Source: Bacillota bacterium
GTDB taxonomy: Bacteria > Bacillota > Clostridia > Acetivibrionales > DSM-2933
Length of the DNA: 54,962 nucleotides
Reading direction: 5' to 3'
Assembly: GCA_023430975.1 (NCBI GenBank)
Contig: JAEYYB010000015.1
Span: 1 to 54,962 of the forward strand
Below the pieces are notes generated by a model. The model was not told the origin of the DNA and did not search any database. It saw only the letters and a program-made list of their open reading frames with translations. A program made the position numbers and the translations under genes. Positions 8,631 through 17,496 of the stretch are shown here, in pieces. How positions within the stretch are numbered: position 1 is the stretch's first letter; each line of letters opens with the position of its first letter.

Positions 8631-9800
8631 TTGAGACATTTTAACTATTTAAACGATAAAGAAATCGACTCAATTTTTCATATAAAACCCGGAACGATTA
8701 AAAGGGACGACAGCAAGGATAATCTGGCATATGCATTAGGTGCCACTCTATATATGCCTGCTGTCAGAAAAAATATAATAGAAGACCTTATAGATGGAAA
8801 GCACAAGGGCTTAATGTCCATGGTCATTTGCACCGAGGATTCTATCGGTGACAACATGGTTGAAGAAGCTGAAAGGTCCCTTGTGGAACATTTGAAAAGA
8901 CTTGAATCTGCAATAAAAACAGGTGAGCTTCAGTATGAGGACATACCTTTAATATTTATCAGGGTCCGTAATCCAATGCATTTGGAAAAAATCCGTGTTA
9001 TTTCAGGAGATTTGTTAAAAAATATCACTGGCTTCGTTTTTCCAAAATTTACAGACAGCAACTGTGAAGAGTATTTTGAAAATTTGAAAAGGATCATAGA
9101 ATCTGTTGGAAAGAGCTTCTATGCTATGCCCATTTTAGAGTCACCCGAGCTTATATACTGGGAAAAAAGAGCTGAATCCATGAAGAAGCTTGTTTCAGTT
9201 ATCGACTATTATTCTCATCTGGTTTTAAACATAAGAATAGGCGGAACTGATTTATGCGGGCTCTTTGGAATACGCAGAAGCCCTGATGTAACAATTTACG
9301 ATATTTCAGTAATAAGAGATTGCATCGCCTTTTTCATAAACACCTTCAACAGGTTGGAAAGGCAGTATGTTGTTTCAGGCCCTGTTTGGGAATATTTCTC
9401 AAGCGAGAGAGTGTTGAAGCCTCAACTGAGGCGTACACCGTTTCGCGGTTACTTTGGACCGGAGGGCGAAAAAATACGTTTAAAGCTTCTAGATGACTAT
9501 ACTGATGGTCTGATGAGAGAAGTGACTCTCGATAAGGCAAACGGACTTGTGGGAAAAACAGTGATACATCCAACTCATATTATACCAGTCCATGCACTTT
9601 ATGTTGTAACCCATGAAGAATATATGGACGCCTGCAGCATACTATCTACATGCCCTGATGGGAATGGTGCAGTAAAAAGTACATATTCAAATAAAATGAA
9701 CGAAATCAAGCCGCATACCATATGGGCAGAAAAAATAATGAGGAGGGCAAATATTTTCGGGGTATTTCATCAGCATAATTCATTTACATGCCTGCTGTGA
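8631..9800 (+). CDS. CitE/HpcH-like C-C bond lyase of the Ter-linked pathway
   Basis: A 389-residue TIM-barrel protein related to the citrate-lyase beta subunit (HpcH/HpaI, C-C_Bond_Lyase group associated with Ter operons). Visible motifs are LYMPAVRKN near the N-terminus, the acidic VICTEDSIGDN (about residue 63), an Arg-containing IFIRVRNP, GFVFPKF, the metal-site region IRIGGTDLCGLFG, and KTVIHPTHIIPVH near the C-terminus. These follow the order of barrel strands in CitE enzymes. It presumably makes or breaks a C-C bond in a sugar-acid-like precursor; the substrate is unknown. Start: TTG at 8631 after a weak AGGCAGGTG; no better in-frame ATG precedes it. Its end overlaps the next gene's ATG by 13 bases, indicating translational coupling. 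It is separated from the calcium ATPase by 390 bases of repeats. Confidence 0.85.
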   Translation: MRHFNYLNDKEIDSIFHIKPGTIKRDDSKDNLAYALGATLYMPAVRKNIIEDLIDGKHKGLMSMVICTEDSIGDNMVEEAERSLVEHLKRLESAIKTGELQYEDIPLIFIRVRNPMHLEKIRVISGDLLKNITGFVFPKFTDSNCEEYFENLKRIIESVGKSFYAMPILESPELIYWEKRAESMKKLVSVIDYYSHLVLNIRIGGTDLCGLFGIRRSPDVTIYDISVIRDCIAFFINTFNRLERQYVVSGPVWEYFSSERVLKPQLRRTPFRGYFGPEGEKIRLKLLDDYTDGLMREVTLDKANGLVGKTVIHPTHIIPVHALYVVTHEEYMDACSILSTCPDGNGAVKSTYSNKMNEIKPHTIWAEKIMRRANIFGVFHQHNSFTCLL

Positions 9801-11254
9801 ACCCGGTAATTATTATGGAAAACAATAATACATATATTTCTCAGGTTTTAGACCTTTTTAATGTTAATATTGAAATAAAAAACAATAAATATAAGCTTCC
9901 AATGGAGCTTATATTTTCAGTTGGAGCAAGAATAAACAAAAAACGCAGATTTTTGTTTGTAAGTAAAGTATTGGGAAAACATATTCCAGTTACAAATGTT
10001 AATTCTCTCCTGACGGGAGCCTTGCTTGCCTATACCTTTTTGGATGAATACTGCTCCACACTTGTGTCTCCCGGCAAAGACACCACTACTTGCAGGAAAC
10101 AGGCAGACAAGATCGTTGATTCTATTGTTAGCTGTAAACATGGGAAAACCTTATGGAAAGAGCTTATAGAAAATCCTATTTCCCTTAATGGAAATTTTCT
10201 GTTTCTGGCATTTGCAGAAACAGCAACAGCCTTAGGCCATTCCATATTCAGCTGCTTTGATAATGCATCCTTTATACATACAACCAGGGAAGACATTGTT
10301 GGTTTTGACAACAGAATTGTATTTGAAGAAGAGCACTCCCACGCTACTTCTCACAGAGTGTATCCTGTTGATCCTGAAATGCTGAAGTCTGATTCTCCTA
10401 TTGTACTGGTTGACGATGAAATATCCACAGGAAGAACTGTGCTTAATATAATAAAAGAATTGGATAAAATTCATAAGCGGAAAGAGTATGTGGTTTTATC
10501 AATACTTGACTTCCGTTCGAATGCTGATATAGAATATCTTCAGGAATTTGAAAAAGAATACTCCCTTAAGGTAAGGTTCATATCCCTTGTTTCAGGCCAG
10601 TTTAAGGTTGCTCCAACTTCAAGTCTGGGAGATTGGGATGCTGTAGATGGTTACCTTGAAACAAATCTCGATATGAAGCCGCAGCGTGAAGCATACAATA
10701 ATAGAAAAATCAAACCGGAAATCCACTATATTGATATAGACAAGTATTTTAAGGAATTTATACAATTACCGTCAGTAAACGGGTTGGGTAAGACAAACCA
10801 TGTGCCTTATCTTAAGCACACCGGAAGGTTTGGAATAAGCTCTTTTGATGATAAAAACCTTATACCCCAAATCCGTGAAGTGTCTAAATTTATTGGGAAT
10901 AGAATAACAGGAGACCATATACTGTTTTTGGGCACTGAGGAATTTATGTATCTCCCCTTGCTTATATCAAGCTTCATTGATAAGGAAATATATTATCATT
11001 CAACAACCAGAAGCCCAATTTTTCCGTCACAGGCTTCCGGCTACCCTATTGCCAACAGGTTTAAATTCAGTTGTCCACCAAACCCGGCAGTGACCAACTT
11101 TGTATATAATATTCCATATGGCTTTTATGATGAGCTCTATGTGTTTTTTGAACGGAGATTTGATAAAAATGGCCTCGATGATTTTATAAATGTTATCAAT
11201 CAACTTGGAATTAAGAAGATAACCATACTGTTTTGTTCGGGGAGAACGGAATAA
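9788..11254 (+). CDS. Orotate-PRTase-like protein with C-terminal TRSP domain
   Basis: A 488-residue protein of the Ter-linked PRTase_2-TRSP type. The N-terminal part contains the characteristic LAFAETATALGHS and the classical PRPP-binding loop PIVLVDDEISTGRTVLNII (about residues 204-222). The C-terminal part carries FLGTEEFMYLPLL and the signature TTRSP (about residues 406-410), which names the TRSP domain. A type I phosphoribosyltransferase should join a base-like group to PRPP; the TRSP domain's role is unproven. The ATG at 9788 lies inside the previous gene. An alternative ATG at 9815 (MENNN) would follow the stop, and neither has an obvious ribosome site. Repeat B2 begins at the next base after the stop codon. 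Confidence 0.87.
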   Translation: MPAVNPVIIMENNNTYISQVLDLFNVNIEIKNNKYKLPMELIFSVGARINKKRRFLFVSKVLGKHIPVTNVNSLLTGALLAYTFLDEYCSTLVSPGKDTTTCRKQADKIVDSIVSCKHGKTLWKELIENPISLNGNFLFLAFAETATALGHSIFSCFDNASFIHTTREDIVGFDNRIVFEEEHSHATSHRVYPVDPEMLKSDSPIVLVDDEISTGRTVLNIIKELDKIHKRKEYVVLSILDFRSNADIEYLQEFEKEYSLKVRFISLVSGQFKVAPTSSLGDWDAVDGYLETNLDMKPQREAYNNRKIKPEIHYIDIDKYFKEFIQLPSVNGLGKTNHVPYLKHTGRFGISSFDDKNLIPQIREVSKFIGNRITGDHILFLGTEEFMYLPLLISSFIDKEIYYHSTTRSPIFPSQASGYPIANRFKFSCPPNPAVTNFVYNIPYGFYDELYVFFERRFDKNGLDDFINVINQLGIKKITILFCSGRTE

Positions 11255-11354
11255 GGAATGCCTTAGAAATAACTTCATATTCTCAAGGACAAAATCCCGA
11301 CGATTTAACGGGGTTTTGGATGATGAGAATCGGATGTTATTTCTTAGCCATTAC
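11255..11354. repeat. Palindromic repeat B2
   Basis: A second copy of repeat B, about 100 bases, in the same orientation as B1. The left arm is GGAATGCCTTAGAAATAACT and the right arm ends TGTTATTTCTTAGCCATTAC, with CAAAATCCCGACG and CGGGGTTTTGG inside. It starts immediately after the PRTase-TRSP stop codon (TAA ends at 11254) and ends 93 bases before the next start. It would form a strong hairpin in the operon transcript. Confidence 0.85.
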
Positions 11355-11446
11355 TAACTACAATATAATTGGTTTTGAATCATTTTTATAATGTATATAT
11401 TCCGCAACACTCTAGAAATGCGAAATATATAAGAAAGGGAGTTATA

Positions 11447-12610
11447 ATGAGTAATTTAGTTAATAATACAGCGATTAATGATATACCTAATAAAAATACA
11501 ATACATGCAGGAACACCATACACATTTTCAGGAAGCTATGATATAACTGATGTATGCTTCCTCCTAAAGGAAATTTCCGGGCTTATCAGTGAAAGTGACA
11601 CTTTATACAGGGAAAAAGCTATTCAATCAGGAACTCACTATTCCGAGATGCTTCCTGTAGAATACAAACCTTCTGATGATTATATAAAGATGTTTCACCA
11701 TTCATTGGATGAATCCGCACCGAAGCTTGCCCATGCCACTGCTGTAGTCGCAAATAAAATTTTAAGAAATCGCGGGAAAAACATTGTCCTGGTTTCTCTT
11801 GCAAGGGCAGGTACTCCTATTGGAATTCTTATTAAACGCTATTTAAAAGAAAAAATTGGGCTGGACGTTCCTCATTACAGCGTTTCAATTATAAGAGGTA
11901 AAGGTATCGATGAAAATGCTATAAGATATATTATTAATAATCATAAAGAACAGGAAATACAGTTTATAGACGGTTGGACCGGAAAAGGCATGATAACCAG
12001 AGTCCTTAATCAGTCATGCTCCGATCTTTATAAAAAAACCGGAATTATGCTAAATACCGACCTTGCAGTACTTGCCGATCCAGGGCACTGTGTCAGTACT
12101 TATGGGACCAGGGAGGATTTCCTTATCCCAAGTGCATGTCTTAACTCTACAGTATCCGGTTTAATAAGCAGGACTGTCCACAGAAGCGATCTTATCAGCG
12201 ATAGTGACTTTCATGGGGTAAAGTTCTATAAAGAGCTTATTTCAGAGGATTTGTCCAATTACTTCATAGATAAAATAACATCCTGTTTTTCCGGCATTGA
12301 TAACTCTAATGCAGCTGCATTAGTGGATAACGAGCCTTTGGATATAGAGCCAAGCTGGATAGGCATGAAAGATGTAGAAGATGTTGGTAAGCTTTTTTCC
12401 ATAGACGATATTAACCATATCAAACCAGGCATTGGTGAAACCATAAGGGTGCTTTTACGCAGGGTTCCATGGAAGGTGCTGGTGAAAGACATTAATGACA
12501 AAAGCCTTTGCAATGTATTACAATTAGCAAGAGAGAAAAATGTTGAGGTAGAGCAATACGACCTTAAGTCCTATAAATGTATAGGATTAATAAAACAGAT
12601 GGGGAGATAA
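11447..12610 (+). CDS. StiP-type phosphoribosyltransferase with C-terminal PELOTA RNA-binding domain
   Basis: A 387-residue protein. Residues about 60-300 match the Ter-linked PRTase_1 group (often labelled cysteine protease StiP, an unproven name): VLVSLARAGTPIGILIKRYL, SIIRGKGIDENAIRYI, and a modified PRPP loop IQFIDGWTGKGMITRVL in place of the usual VDDxxxTG. The last 65 residues (GIGETIRVLLRRVPWKVLVK, LCNVLQLAREKNVEVE) fit the PELOTA/L7Ae-like RNA-binding fold. Start: ATG at 11447 follows AAGAAAGGGAG. The frame is open from 11369, but those 26 codons lack a ribosome site and would begin close to repeat B2. The next gene's TTG is 5 bases after the stop. Confidence 0.87.
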   Translation: MSNLVNNTAINDIPNKNTIHAGTPYTFSGSYDITDVCFLLKEISGLISESDTLYREKAIQSGTHYSEMLPVEYKPSDDYIKMFHHSLDESAPKLAHATAVVANKILRNRGKNIVLVSLARAGTPIGILIKRYLKEKIGLDVPHYSVSIIRGKGIDENAIRYIINNHKEQEIQFIDGWTGKGMITRVLNQSCSDLYKKTGIMLNTDLAVLADPGHCVSTYGTREDFLIPSACLNSTVSGLISRTVHRSDLISDSDFHGVKFYKELISEDLSNYFIDKITSCFSGIDNSNAAALVDNEPLDIEPSWIGMKDVEDVGKLFSIDDINHIKPGIGETIRVLLRRVPWKVLVKDINDKSLCNVLQLAREKNVEVEQYDLKSYKCIGLIKQMGR

Positions 12611-12615
12611 CAAAA

Positions 12616-13422
12616 TTGATTTTTGCAACTGATCTTGATCAAACACTGATTTTTTCTGAAAAGCACATAACTGAAGCCCTGAAGGACAAAGTTATTCCTT
12701 CAGAAATGAAAAATGAAAGCATAATAACCTACATGCTCCATGCTACATTGGACAAAATCAAGAGCCTTAATGATAAACTTACACTTATTCCCACTACAAC
12801 CAGAACCCTTGAACAGTATGAAAGGATAAACGTTTTCAAGTCATCTGTTTTTCCAAAGTTTGCAGTTGTCAACCACGGCGGAAGTGTTTTAATAGATGGG
12901 GTATTAGACCGGAACTGGGAAAAACACATGCAGAATAAATTATCAAATGACTGCGACCCTTTAGTACATATATTAGACAAGTTTAAAAGCCAATTGTACC
13001 ATGAAAACTGGGTTTTGGATGTTCGTCAGGTCGAGACATTCTTTTTCTACTGTATCGTTCAACTGGACGCAACACCAATGGATGAACTAAATGACTTTAT
13101 AAGGGAAATCGAATCCTATAATTGGAACAGCTGCCTTCATGGAAGAAAGTTGTACTTTATTCCCAAATCTCTAAACAAATGGAACGCAATAGAGTATATA
13201 AAAAATATGCTTCCTCATAAGCAAGTAGTTGCCTCAGGTGATTCATACATGGATTTTGAACTCCTTTCTATGGCAGACTATGCCATTCTACCCTCTCATG
13301 GTGAAATATGCAATAAATTTAATCAAGGCGAGAAGTGCATAATAACAAATGGCAAAGGTTTAGAAGCCTCCCTGGAGATACTTCAAATTGTTGAGAAAAT
13401 ATTTAATGACACCTATAAGTAA
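12616..13422 (+). CDS. HAD-family phosphatase of the Ter-linked pathway
   Basis: A 268-residue haloacid-dehalogenase-fold hydrolase (Cof-like with a large cap). Motif I is FATDLDQT (nucleophile Asp6, acid Asp8), motif II is PTTTRT, motif III is the Lys in NKWNAIEYI, and motif IV is ASGDSYMDFELL. All catalytic positions are present, so a phosphomonoesterase acting on a sugar- or nucleotide-like phosphate is likely. Start: TTG at 12616 lies 9 bases after GGGGAG (12601-12606) and gives the usual short N-terminus directly before motif I. An ATG at 12577 would overlap the PRTase-PELOTA gene by 34 bases and add 13 residues with no family counterpart. Confidence 0.88.
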   Translation: MIFATDLDQTLIFSEKHITEALKDKVIPSEMKNESIITYMLHATLDKIKSLNDKLTLIPTTTRTLEQYERINVFKSSVFPKFAVVNHGGSVLIDGVLDRNWEKHMQNKLSNDCDPLVHILDKFKSQLYHENWVLDVRQVETFFFYCIVQLDATPMDELNDFIREIESYNWNSCLHGRKLYFIPKSLNKWNAIEYIKNMLPHKQVVASGDSYMDFELLSMADYAILPSHGEICNKFNQGEKCIITNGKGLEASLEILQIVEKIFNDTYK

Positions 13423-13499
13423 TAAACTTATAGCTAAATATTATAAAATTTAACTGTTAATTTTGCTGCTTTGCAGCCTATTGTAAGGATGATGATGAA

Positions 13500-14558
13500 A
13501 TGATTAAAAAGAGAATATGGTTTAACAATTGGTTTAATACAGCCTATCATATTATAAACCTCATTAAGCAAAATAATGAAATAGAATTTGAAGTATTTGC
13601 TACAAACAGAAATCCCAATTCAGTTATATTCAAAGCATGTGATTATTATGAAATTGAAAAAATAATACCCGAAGAAGAATATGTTGATTTTTGTTTGGAC
13701 TTTTGCAAAAAAAATAAAATAGATATATTTGCCCCCCGCACCAACATGGTCACAATCAATCAAAGCTCTGAAAAGTTTGAGGAAATTGGCGTTAAGCTGT
13801 TGACTTGCTGTGATTCACAAAACACTAGAATTTTATCGGACAAGGCATTATTTTATGATTACATAAGTCAAAGCACAGATTTAACTTCACATCCGCGACA
13901 TATGTTAAACGGGAAAAGGCTGTTTAACATACCAAAGTACTATGTAGTTGATAATGTCCATGACTTTGAAAAAGCGTGTAAAAACATTATAAATGAAGGT
14001 TTCAAGGCATGCTTCAAGCCAGTCCATTCTGAAGGCGGTGCAGGCTTCAGAATTATAGATGAAACTGCTGGCTCAATCGATAGCTTGTATTCCTTTTCCA
14101 GCCTGAGAATCACTATGGATGATGTATTAAAAAGACTCTCGCAGAAAGAATCCTTCAAAAGCTTGATGGTCATGGAATTCATAGACGGATATGAATACAG
14201 CATTGACTGTCTGGCATTAGACAGAAAGCTCCTTTCCGCTGTCCCCAGAAAAAAACTTGATGGACGGGCAAGACTTCTTGAAGACTCTCCAGAGCTCACA
14301 TATATTGCATCAGAATTAACCCGCACTTTCAACCTGTCTTATGCATTTAATGTTCAGATACGATATGATGGGGATTGTCCAAAGATTCTTGAGATTAATC
14401 CCAGAATGTCAGGAGGAGTATGGATATCCTGTCTAAGCGGCGTAAACATACCATTTTTAGCAGTTAAACTCCTCTTGGACAAGAATCCTGACACAGTGAT
14501 ACCAAGGCCAAAATTGGATATTTTGGCCTCACAGATTGAAAAGGAAGTGTTGCTGTAG
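13500..14558 (+). CDS. ATP-grasp ligase of the Ter-linked pathway
   Basis: A 352-residue ATP-grasp enzyme of the type linked to Ter operons. The N-terminal domain (about 1-110) is a pre-ATP-grasp Rossmann-like domain. The nucleotide-binding part is seen in KACFKPVHSEGGAGFRI, the MVMEFIDGYEYSIDCLA block (Glu hinge plus Ser/Asp) and the magnesium site KILEINPRMSGGVWIS. Such enzymes join a carboxylate to an amine or thiol through an acyl-phosphate; the partner here is unknown. It is the last gene of the operon, 77 bases after the HAD gene and 8 bases before a strong stem-loop terminator. The ATG at 13500 is preceded by AAGGATGATGATGAA. Confidence 0.88.
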   Translation: MIKKRIWFNNWFNTAYHIINLIKQNNEIEFEVFATNRNPNSVIFKACDYYEIEKIIPEEEYVDFCLDFCKKNKIDIFAPRTNMVTINQSSEKFEEIGVKLLTCCDSQNTRILSDKALFYDYISQSTDLTSHPRHMLNGKRLFNIPKYYVVDNVHDFEKACKNIINEGFKACFKPVHSEGGAGFRIIDETAGSIDSLYSFSSLRITMDDVLKRLSQKESFKSLMVMEFIDGYEYSIDCLALDRKLLSAVPRKKLDGRARLLEDSPELTYIASELTRTFNLSYAFNVQIRYDGDCPKILEINPRMSGGVWISCLSGVNIPFLAVKLLLDKNPDTVIPRPKLDILASQIEKEVLL

Positions 14559-14566
14559 ATTTGTAT

Positions 14567-14612
14567 GGATAGAAAAAACACTTTAAATAGTTATAAAGTG
14601 TTTTTTCTATCC
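14567..14612. terminator. Bidirectional terminator closing the Ter operon
   Basis: An almost perfect stem: GGATAGAAAAAACACTTTA pairs with TAAAGTGTTTTTTCTATCC around a short loop. The run of Ts in the right arm, and of As in the left arm, lets it end transcription both from the ATP-grasp gene (+) and from the convergent dockerin gene (-). Confidence 0.85.
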
Positions 14613-14633
14613 AAGAATTATTCGAAATAAAGT

Positions 14634-16487
14634 CTAATTTATTTTGCTGGATTTCAGAATATACTTTTCGCTTACAAAACTTGATACATCCGGAGCAGAG
14701 CTAACAACAATATAATATTTTTCATTAGCAGTTAATTTTACACTTACATAGCAACCTATTCTATTTTTTCCATCATAAATAGCACCAGTAGGCGTTACTT
14801 GAACCATATTCTTATTATAAATAAAAAAGTTAGTATATTTACTTTCCGGCATATCAATACGATAAGTACCAGTAACTTTAGGTATTACATAAAAGTAGTC
14901 TTTCTCAGTTTTTGTGCCTATGTAACCACTAATCTCTTCACCTATTTGAATTTCTTCTGCGTATTCCTTGCTATCGGGGTGAGCGTCTAATACTACATCA
15001 TATGTCATTGAATTGTTATTCTCATAAATTTCATTTATCTTATTATTAATGTCTAAATTTACTGTTATCTTATGATGACCAACCATTGTCGAAGACCATG
15101 TAAGAACCCCACTGGAACTTCCTGTAACAGTGCATGTATCGTAACTATCAGGTTCAATGTCGTAATTATAATCCGCCCAGAATACATTTTTTTGATCATC
15201 TATATCGAAAGTTATTCTAAATGAACCGTACGATGCTGAATCACCAATATTTTTTACCCTTACACTTAATAGGTTTTGTTGACCAACTGACATATTACTT
15301 ATATTAAGTTTCTCAATAACCAAGTCAGGCTTGTTTTGTACTGGCCTTATAATAAATCTGTACTCTCCGCTGACACACTCATTTTCAGCACCTATATAAT
15401 ATTCTTTTCCTGCCTCTAACTTAAACTGCCTATCTGTAATATCTCCTATTTTTGCTCCATTACTGTCATACAGGTACTCCTTTAATATAAACCCAACATA
15501 CATTTTAAACACATATGTACCTGATACTTGAGGCTTAAATTTGAAATAATCAACAGTATCATTTGTCTCCATGGAGGCTACCACTTCTTTTTCACACTCT
15601 ATAGGAGTTGCCTTATCAATGGTATTACCATGGTCATCTATGGGCGTAGTTATCCTTAGAATATTGCTAGCATCTGATTTAACATTTGAACTGTTTATCG
15701 ACTTTACATAAATGGTGTTTTCTTCATTTGGTTTAAGGCCCGCACAAGTGATATTTGTGGTTTTTGACGTTGCTGCAACCTTATCATTAATATATATTTC
15801 ATACCCTGATATGGATGTTTTTATCGATGGTTCTTCCCAGCTTAATGAAACAGCAGAACCTGTATACCACAATGCTTTTAAGTTTTGTGGCACTCCAGGC
15901 TTATCAGGTGCAACATAGCTTACTTCTTCCGGGGTGTATTCATTCGGTACTGCATTAAAATGTCTTGACATAATGATAACATCAGCTATATTAACTGCAG
16001 AATCAAGATTGAAATCACAAATCTTACTGTATGACGATTCATTTTTACTTGTGTTATAGCTCTTTGCCATCATTAGAACATCAACAAAATTGATTGCATC
16101 ATCCTGAAGCACATCACCCGGCCACATCTTCACAGGAGATTCCTTACTACCTATTAAAACTTCAGAGCTAATTGTCAGATTGCCTATCTCTTTTCTCAAG
16201 TACCCAGCTTTTGAAAATCTAACTTTAGCATTAATACTGGCAGCTATTGGTATGTTTGGTATTTCAAAATACCCCGAACTGTCAGTCACACCTGAATAGG
16301 ATGTGCCGACAATCTCAACTTTAAATTCAGCTTTAGTCATTGAGTTTGTAAACAAAAAATCCGGTTCAACATAACCACTTATTTTGTATGTACCAGCCGT
16401 TGCTCCAAAAGCTGACATGGAATTAAAAAGTACTCCGGTAATCAAAGCCATTACTAAAACTACCAACAACCTTCTAATCCTGAACAT
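14634..16487 (-). CDS. Secreted dockerin protein with FN3, CARDB and two PPC-type domains
   Basis: A 617-residue exported protein. Order: signal peptide (1-29); a carboxypeptidase-regulatory-like beta domain (about 30-115, with GVTDSSGYFEIPNIP); a type I dockerin (about 122-182) with two repeats, GDVLQDDAINFVDVLMMAK and DFNLDSAVNIADVIIMSRHF; an FN3 domain (about 198-283, starting PGVPQNLKALW); a PPC-like domain; a CARDB-like domain (PDLVIEKLNISNMSVG); and a second PPC-like domain (DYFYVIPKVTGTYRI). The second dockerin repeat has the DxNxDxxVNxxD calcium loop; the first is weaker (D-L-Q-D-D). Dockerins bind cohesins, so the protein may sit on a cellulosome or the cell surface. There is no catalytic domain, and the dockerin is internal rather than terminal. 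An AGGTAATT-type ribosome site precedes the ATG. Confidence 0.85.
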   Translation of the reverse strand: MFRIRRLLVVLVMALITGVLFNSMSAFGATAGTYKISGYVEPDFLFTNSMTKAEFKVEIVGTSYSGVTDSSGYFEIPNIPIAASINAKVRFSKAGYLRKEIGNLTISSEVLIGSKESPVKMWPGDVLQDDAINFVDVLMMAKSYNTSKNESSYSKICDFNLDSAVNIADVIIMSRHFNAVPNEYTPEEVSYVAPDKPGVPQNLKALWYTGSAVSLSWEEPSIKTSISGYEIYINDKVAATSKTTNITCAGLKPNEENTIYVKSINSSNVKSDASNILRITTPIDDHGNTIDKATPIECEKEVVASMETNDTVDYFKFKPQVSGTYVFKMYVGFILKEYLYDSNGAKIGDITDRQFKLEAGKEYYIGAENECVSGEYRFIIRPVQNKPDLVIEKLNISNMSVGQQNLLSVRVKNIGDSASYGSFRITFDIDDQKNVFWADYNYDIEPDSYDTCTVTGSSSGVLTWSSTMVGHHKITVNLDINNKINEIYENNNSMTYDVVLDAHPDSKEYAEEIQIGEEISGYIGTKTEKDYFYVIPKVTGTYRIDMPESKYTNFFIYNKNMVQVTPTGAIYDGKNRIGCYVSVKLTANEKYYIVVSSAPDVSSFVSEKYILKSSKIN

Positions 16488-16951
16488 AACAATTACCTCC
16501 TTAAGTTTATGAGTTAGTATTGGAAATGCATGTTATATCTGAATTTAATTAATTAGTAAGTAAAATCTTCAATCACTTCTTTGTAATTCCTTGTAAAACT
16601 AATACAAATACTGGTACTACAAATATAATCAGTAAAATAATTCATAAACATCACATATATATTCTACAAAAGTATTAGGTCTTTTCAGTCCAAAAATTTA
16701 AATTAAAGCTACATGGAAATTAAAGGAATAGCATGGAAATTAAGAATTCAAAGAACACATATCTTAGACAAATACACTAGACTAACATCTTCCTTATACT
16801 TTATACTCTCTATATATAAAGCAATCAGTATTGCTTTAATAAATTATATGTTTGTATTTATATAAATATATTAAAATATATAAATTATTATTGTAGGAAA
16901 TCAAATATCTCTTATAAAAATAATATATTTAATTACATCAGTTGTCAATAA
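16488..16951. other. AT-rich intergenic region
   Basis: About 460 bases without a convincing gene. It holds two copies of CATGGAAATTAA about 20 bases apart (near 16711 and 16733) and a small hairpin, AAAGCAAT-cagt-ATTGCTTT (16818-16837), that could terminate the minus-strand gene ending at 16952. The rest is very AT-rich and probably contains the promoter of the dockerin gene. Confidence 0.4.
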
Positions 16952-17335
16952 TTATTTGCGACTACATGATATTACATAAGCCTCTATCTCTAGGCTTCGA
17001 GGAAATACTACGTTAATGGCCAGCCTTTCCAATTGCAACTCCTCTAATTCCTCTTCTCTGTTTATAGAAAACGGAAGATAATATGTTATACTCTCAGTGT
17101 TATCACAATCTTTTTCTGTCAGATAATCCATTGTGACTTTAACCTTTCCCGAAGCATAGTATGTACCTTCATTCTCAAAATCATTTACATCGCAAATGGC
17201 GGCATGAATTTTCCCAATTTCATATATATCCATTTGTCCTTCTTCCAATGCAAATGAACCTTTCAGTATTTTTCTAGACTTTATATTATCCTGTGACCCC
17301 AAAAGAATACTTGTCAATACAATTTCCGAATCCAT
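16952..17335 (-). CDS. Small SPOCS/DUF3794-like protein
   Basis: A 127-residue protein without signal peptide or membrane segment. The pattern GTYYASGKVKVTMDYL followed by YYLPFSINREEELEEL resembles the SPOCS (DUF3794) beta domain seen in clostridial spore-coat and LysM proteins, where GxVxVxVLY is followed by an IPF motif. The assignment rests on pattern alone. It is encoded alone, and its ATG is preceded by AAGGATAAAATGCT. It ends with CSRK. A spore-envelope role is possible but unproven. Confidence 0.6.
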   Translation of the reverse strand: MDSEIVLTSILLGSQDNIKSRKILKGSFALEEGQMDIYEIGKIHAAICDVNDFENEGTYYASGKVKVTMDYLTEKDCDNTESITYYLPFSINREEELEELQLERLAINVVFPRSLEIEAYVISCSRK

Positions 17336-17396
17336 AGCATTTTATCCTTAAAAAAAGTTATGCTACATATTATGCATATAGATTACCTTTTGTTCA

Positions 17397-17460
17397 TGAG
17401 TAGAAATTATGGCATCTCTAGATAATGGAATTCAATTAGTACAGATACCATAATTTCTCA
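17397..17460. promoter_or_regulatory. Inverted repeat between two small minus-strand genes
   Basis: TGAGTAGAAATTATGGCATC near 17397 and AGATACCATAATTTCTCA at 17443-17460 are inverted copies with one mismatch and a two-base bulge, separated by about 26 bases. It lies 36 bases downstream of the DUF2007-like gene's stop and about 60 bases upstream of the SPOCS-like start (both on the minus strand). It may be a terminator without a good U-tract, or an operator/leader hairpin. Confidence 0.45.
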
Positions 17461-17496
17461 AGACAATATAAAATTTGAAAAGTTATTAACATTTAT

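Noticed and set aside
9788..9800. Frameshift between the CitE-like and PRTase-TRSP genes
   Set aside because: The 13-base overlap is a normal coupling overlap; both proteins are full-length and recognisably separate families.
11447..12610. Cysteine protease function for the StiP-like protein
   Set aside because: The protease label is a legacy database name; the visible motifs are those of a phosphoribosyltransferase plus a PELOTA domain.
12577..12615. ATG 12577 as start of the HAD phosphatase
   Set aside because: It would lie inside the preceding gene without a ribosome site; TTG 12616 has GGGGAG at ideal spacing and gives the family N-terminus.
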